This document shows positions 63,792 through 64,000 of a DNA stretch of 64,000 nt, piece by piece. This DNA is from Frigoribacterium sp. Leaf8 (GTDB taxonomy: Bacteria > Actinomycetota > Actinomycetes > Actinomycetales > Microbacteriaceae). Every line of letters begins with the position of its first letter. Position 1 is the stretch's first letter. Below the pieces are notes generated by a model that was not told where the DNA came from, made no database searches, and saw only the letters and a list, made by a program, of their open reading frames with translations. Position numbers and translations under genes: made by a program. The stretch spans positions 584,009-648,008 of the forward strand of contig NZ_LMKB01000001.1 of assembly GCF_001421165.1 (NCBI RefSeq), read 5' to 3'.

Positions 63792-64000
63792 ATGTCCGAC
63801 GACCAGCTAACGACGGGCGTCGAGGCTGAACGCGCGGTCCTGCAAGAGATCGGCGAGCAGCTGTACGGGCTGCTCCCGTCCGGCTTCGACCGGATCGTCA
63901 TGACGACCAGCATGGCTCGGGGCGTGATGGCCGGCGAGACATCGCTCTTCGCAGCCGACGGCTCCCAGGAGTCGGCTGCTCCCGCGCGACGCACGTTCGA
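63792..64000 (+). CDS. Second DUF600-like immunity protein, cut by window end
   Basis: At least 69 codons from an ATG with GAGAGGA 7 nt upstream. The visible part (VEAERAVLQEIGEQLYGLLP, then SLFAADG) aligns with residues 14-62 of the preceding gene, so it is a paralogue in tandem. A 131-nt gap with no gene separates them. Arrays of extra DUF600 genes after a nuclease toxin are known in Staphylococcus; orphan immunity to related toxins is the usual explanation. Confidence 0.8.
   Translation, partial: MSDDQLTTGVEAERAVLQEIGEQLYGLLPSGFDRIVMTTSMARGVMAGETSLFAADGSQESAAPARRTF

Overview
The window looks like chromosome from a high-GC actinobacterium, most likely of the family Microbacteriaceae (Frigoribacterium/Curtobacterium/Clavibacter relatives). 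The reasons are very high GC content, many GTG starts, NucS instead of a MutS/MutL mismatch system, coproporphyrin-dependent haem synthesis (ChdC/HemQ plus a cysteine-bearing ferrochelatase), WXG100/EccC/EccD type VII secretion, and repeated use of 4-nt stop/start overlaps. I see no rRNA, prophage, insertion sequence, CRISPR array or origin.

Layout. 1-5.1 kb: an M23 cell-wall peptidase, a Glu-Asp-Phe tRNA cluster with its own promoter and terminator, a membrane glycosyltransferase, and a dimethylarginine dimethylaminohydrolase-like hydrolase divergent from an Lrp/AsnC regulator. 5.2-10.4 kb: a PutA-like protein whose active-site motifs are altered in both halves, a MarR regulator and a DNA glycosylase. 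10.5-21.8 kb: a sugar-phosphate transferase with an LCP ligase, a GntR regulator containing two DNA-binding/effector modules, TrhO, a PPOX-class protein, phosphofructokinase, NfeD with flotillin, an AcuI-type reductase, and a second GntR fused translationally to an ABC ATPase. 21.9-34.3 kb: the haem cluster (hemE, hemY, three small envelope genes, chdC, hemH, hemC, hemD, hemB and hemL on the minus strand; hemA divergent). 34.3-49.9 kb: housekeeping and transport genes (NUDIX, a beta-lactamase-fold protein without catalytic residues, M13 peptidase, NCS2 and MATE transporters, LacI and GntR-like regulators, NucS, HAD, MFS, SDR, CDF, a FluC pair, USP, SRAP).

49.9-64 kb: a divergently arranged type VII secretion locus. 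The minus-strand arm is one tightly overlapping operon: FHA/RDD protein, a very short EccB-like protein, EccD, a ParA-like protein, EccC and a second ParA-like protein. The plus-strand arm carries two WXG100 proteins, three small uncharacterised partners, and a 798-residue WXG-headed toxin with a C-terminal DNA/RNA non-specific endonuclease. Two DUF600/EsaG-like immunity genes follow, the second cut by the window end. I infer an interbacterial nuclease toxin exported by a compact, EccE/MycP-less machine. It resembles Staphylococcus EsaD/EsaG in the effector but the actinobacterial ESX system in the channel.

Two genome-level patterns run through the window. The first is a short dispersed motif, GAGGAGGCGCG (17 exact copies found by eye), present in intergenic DNA and in frame as the peptide Arg-Ala-Ser-Ser in nine unrelated proteins. 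The second is that most convergent gene junctions hold short tandem repeats (9, 17 or 26 bp) that abut or run over the stop codon of the minus-strand gene.
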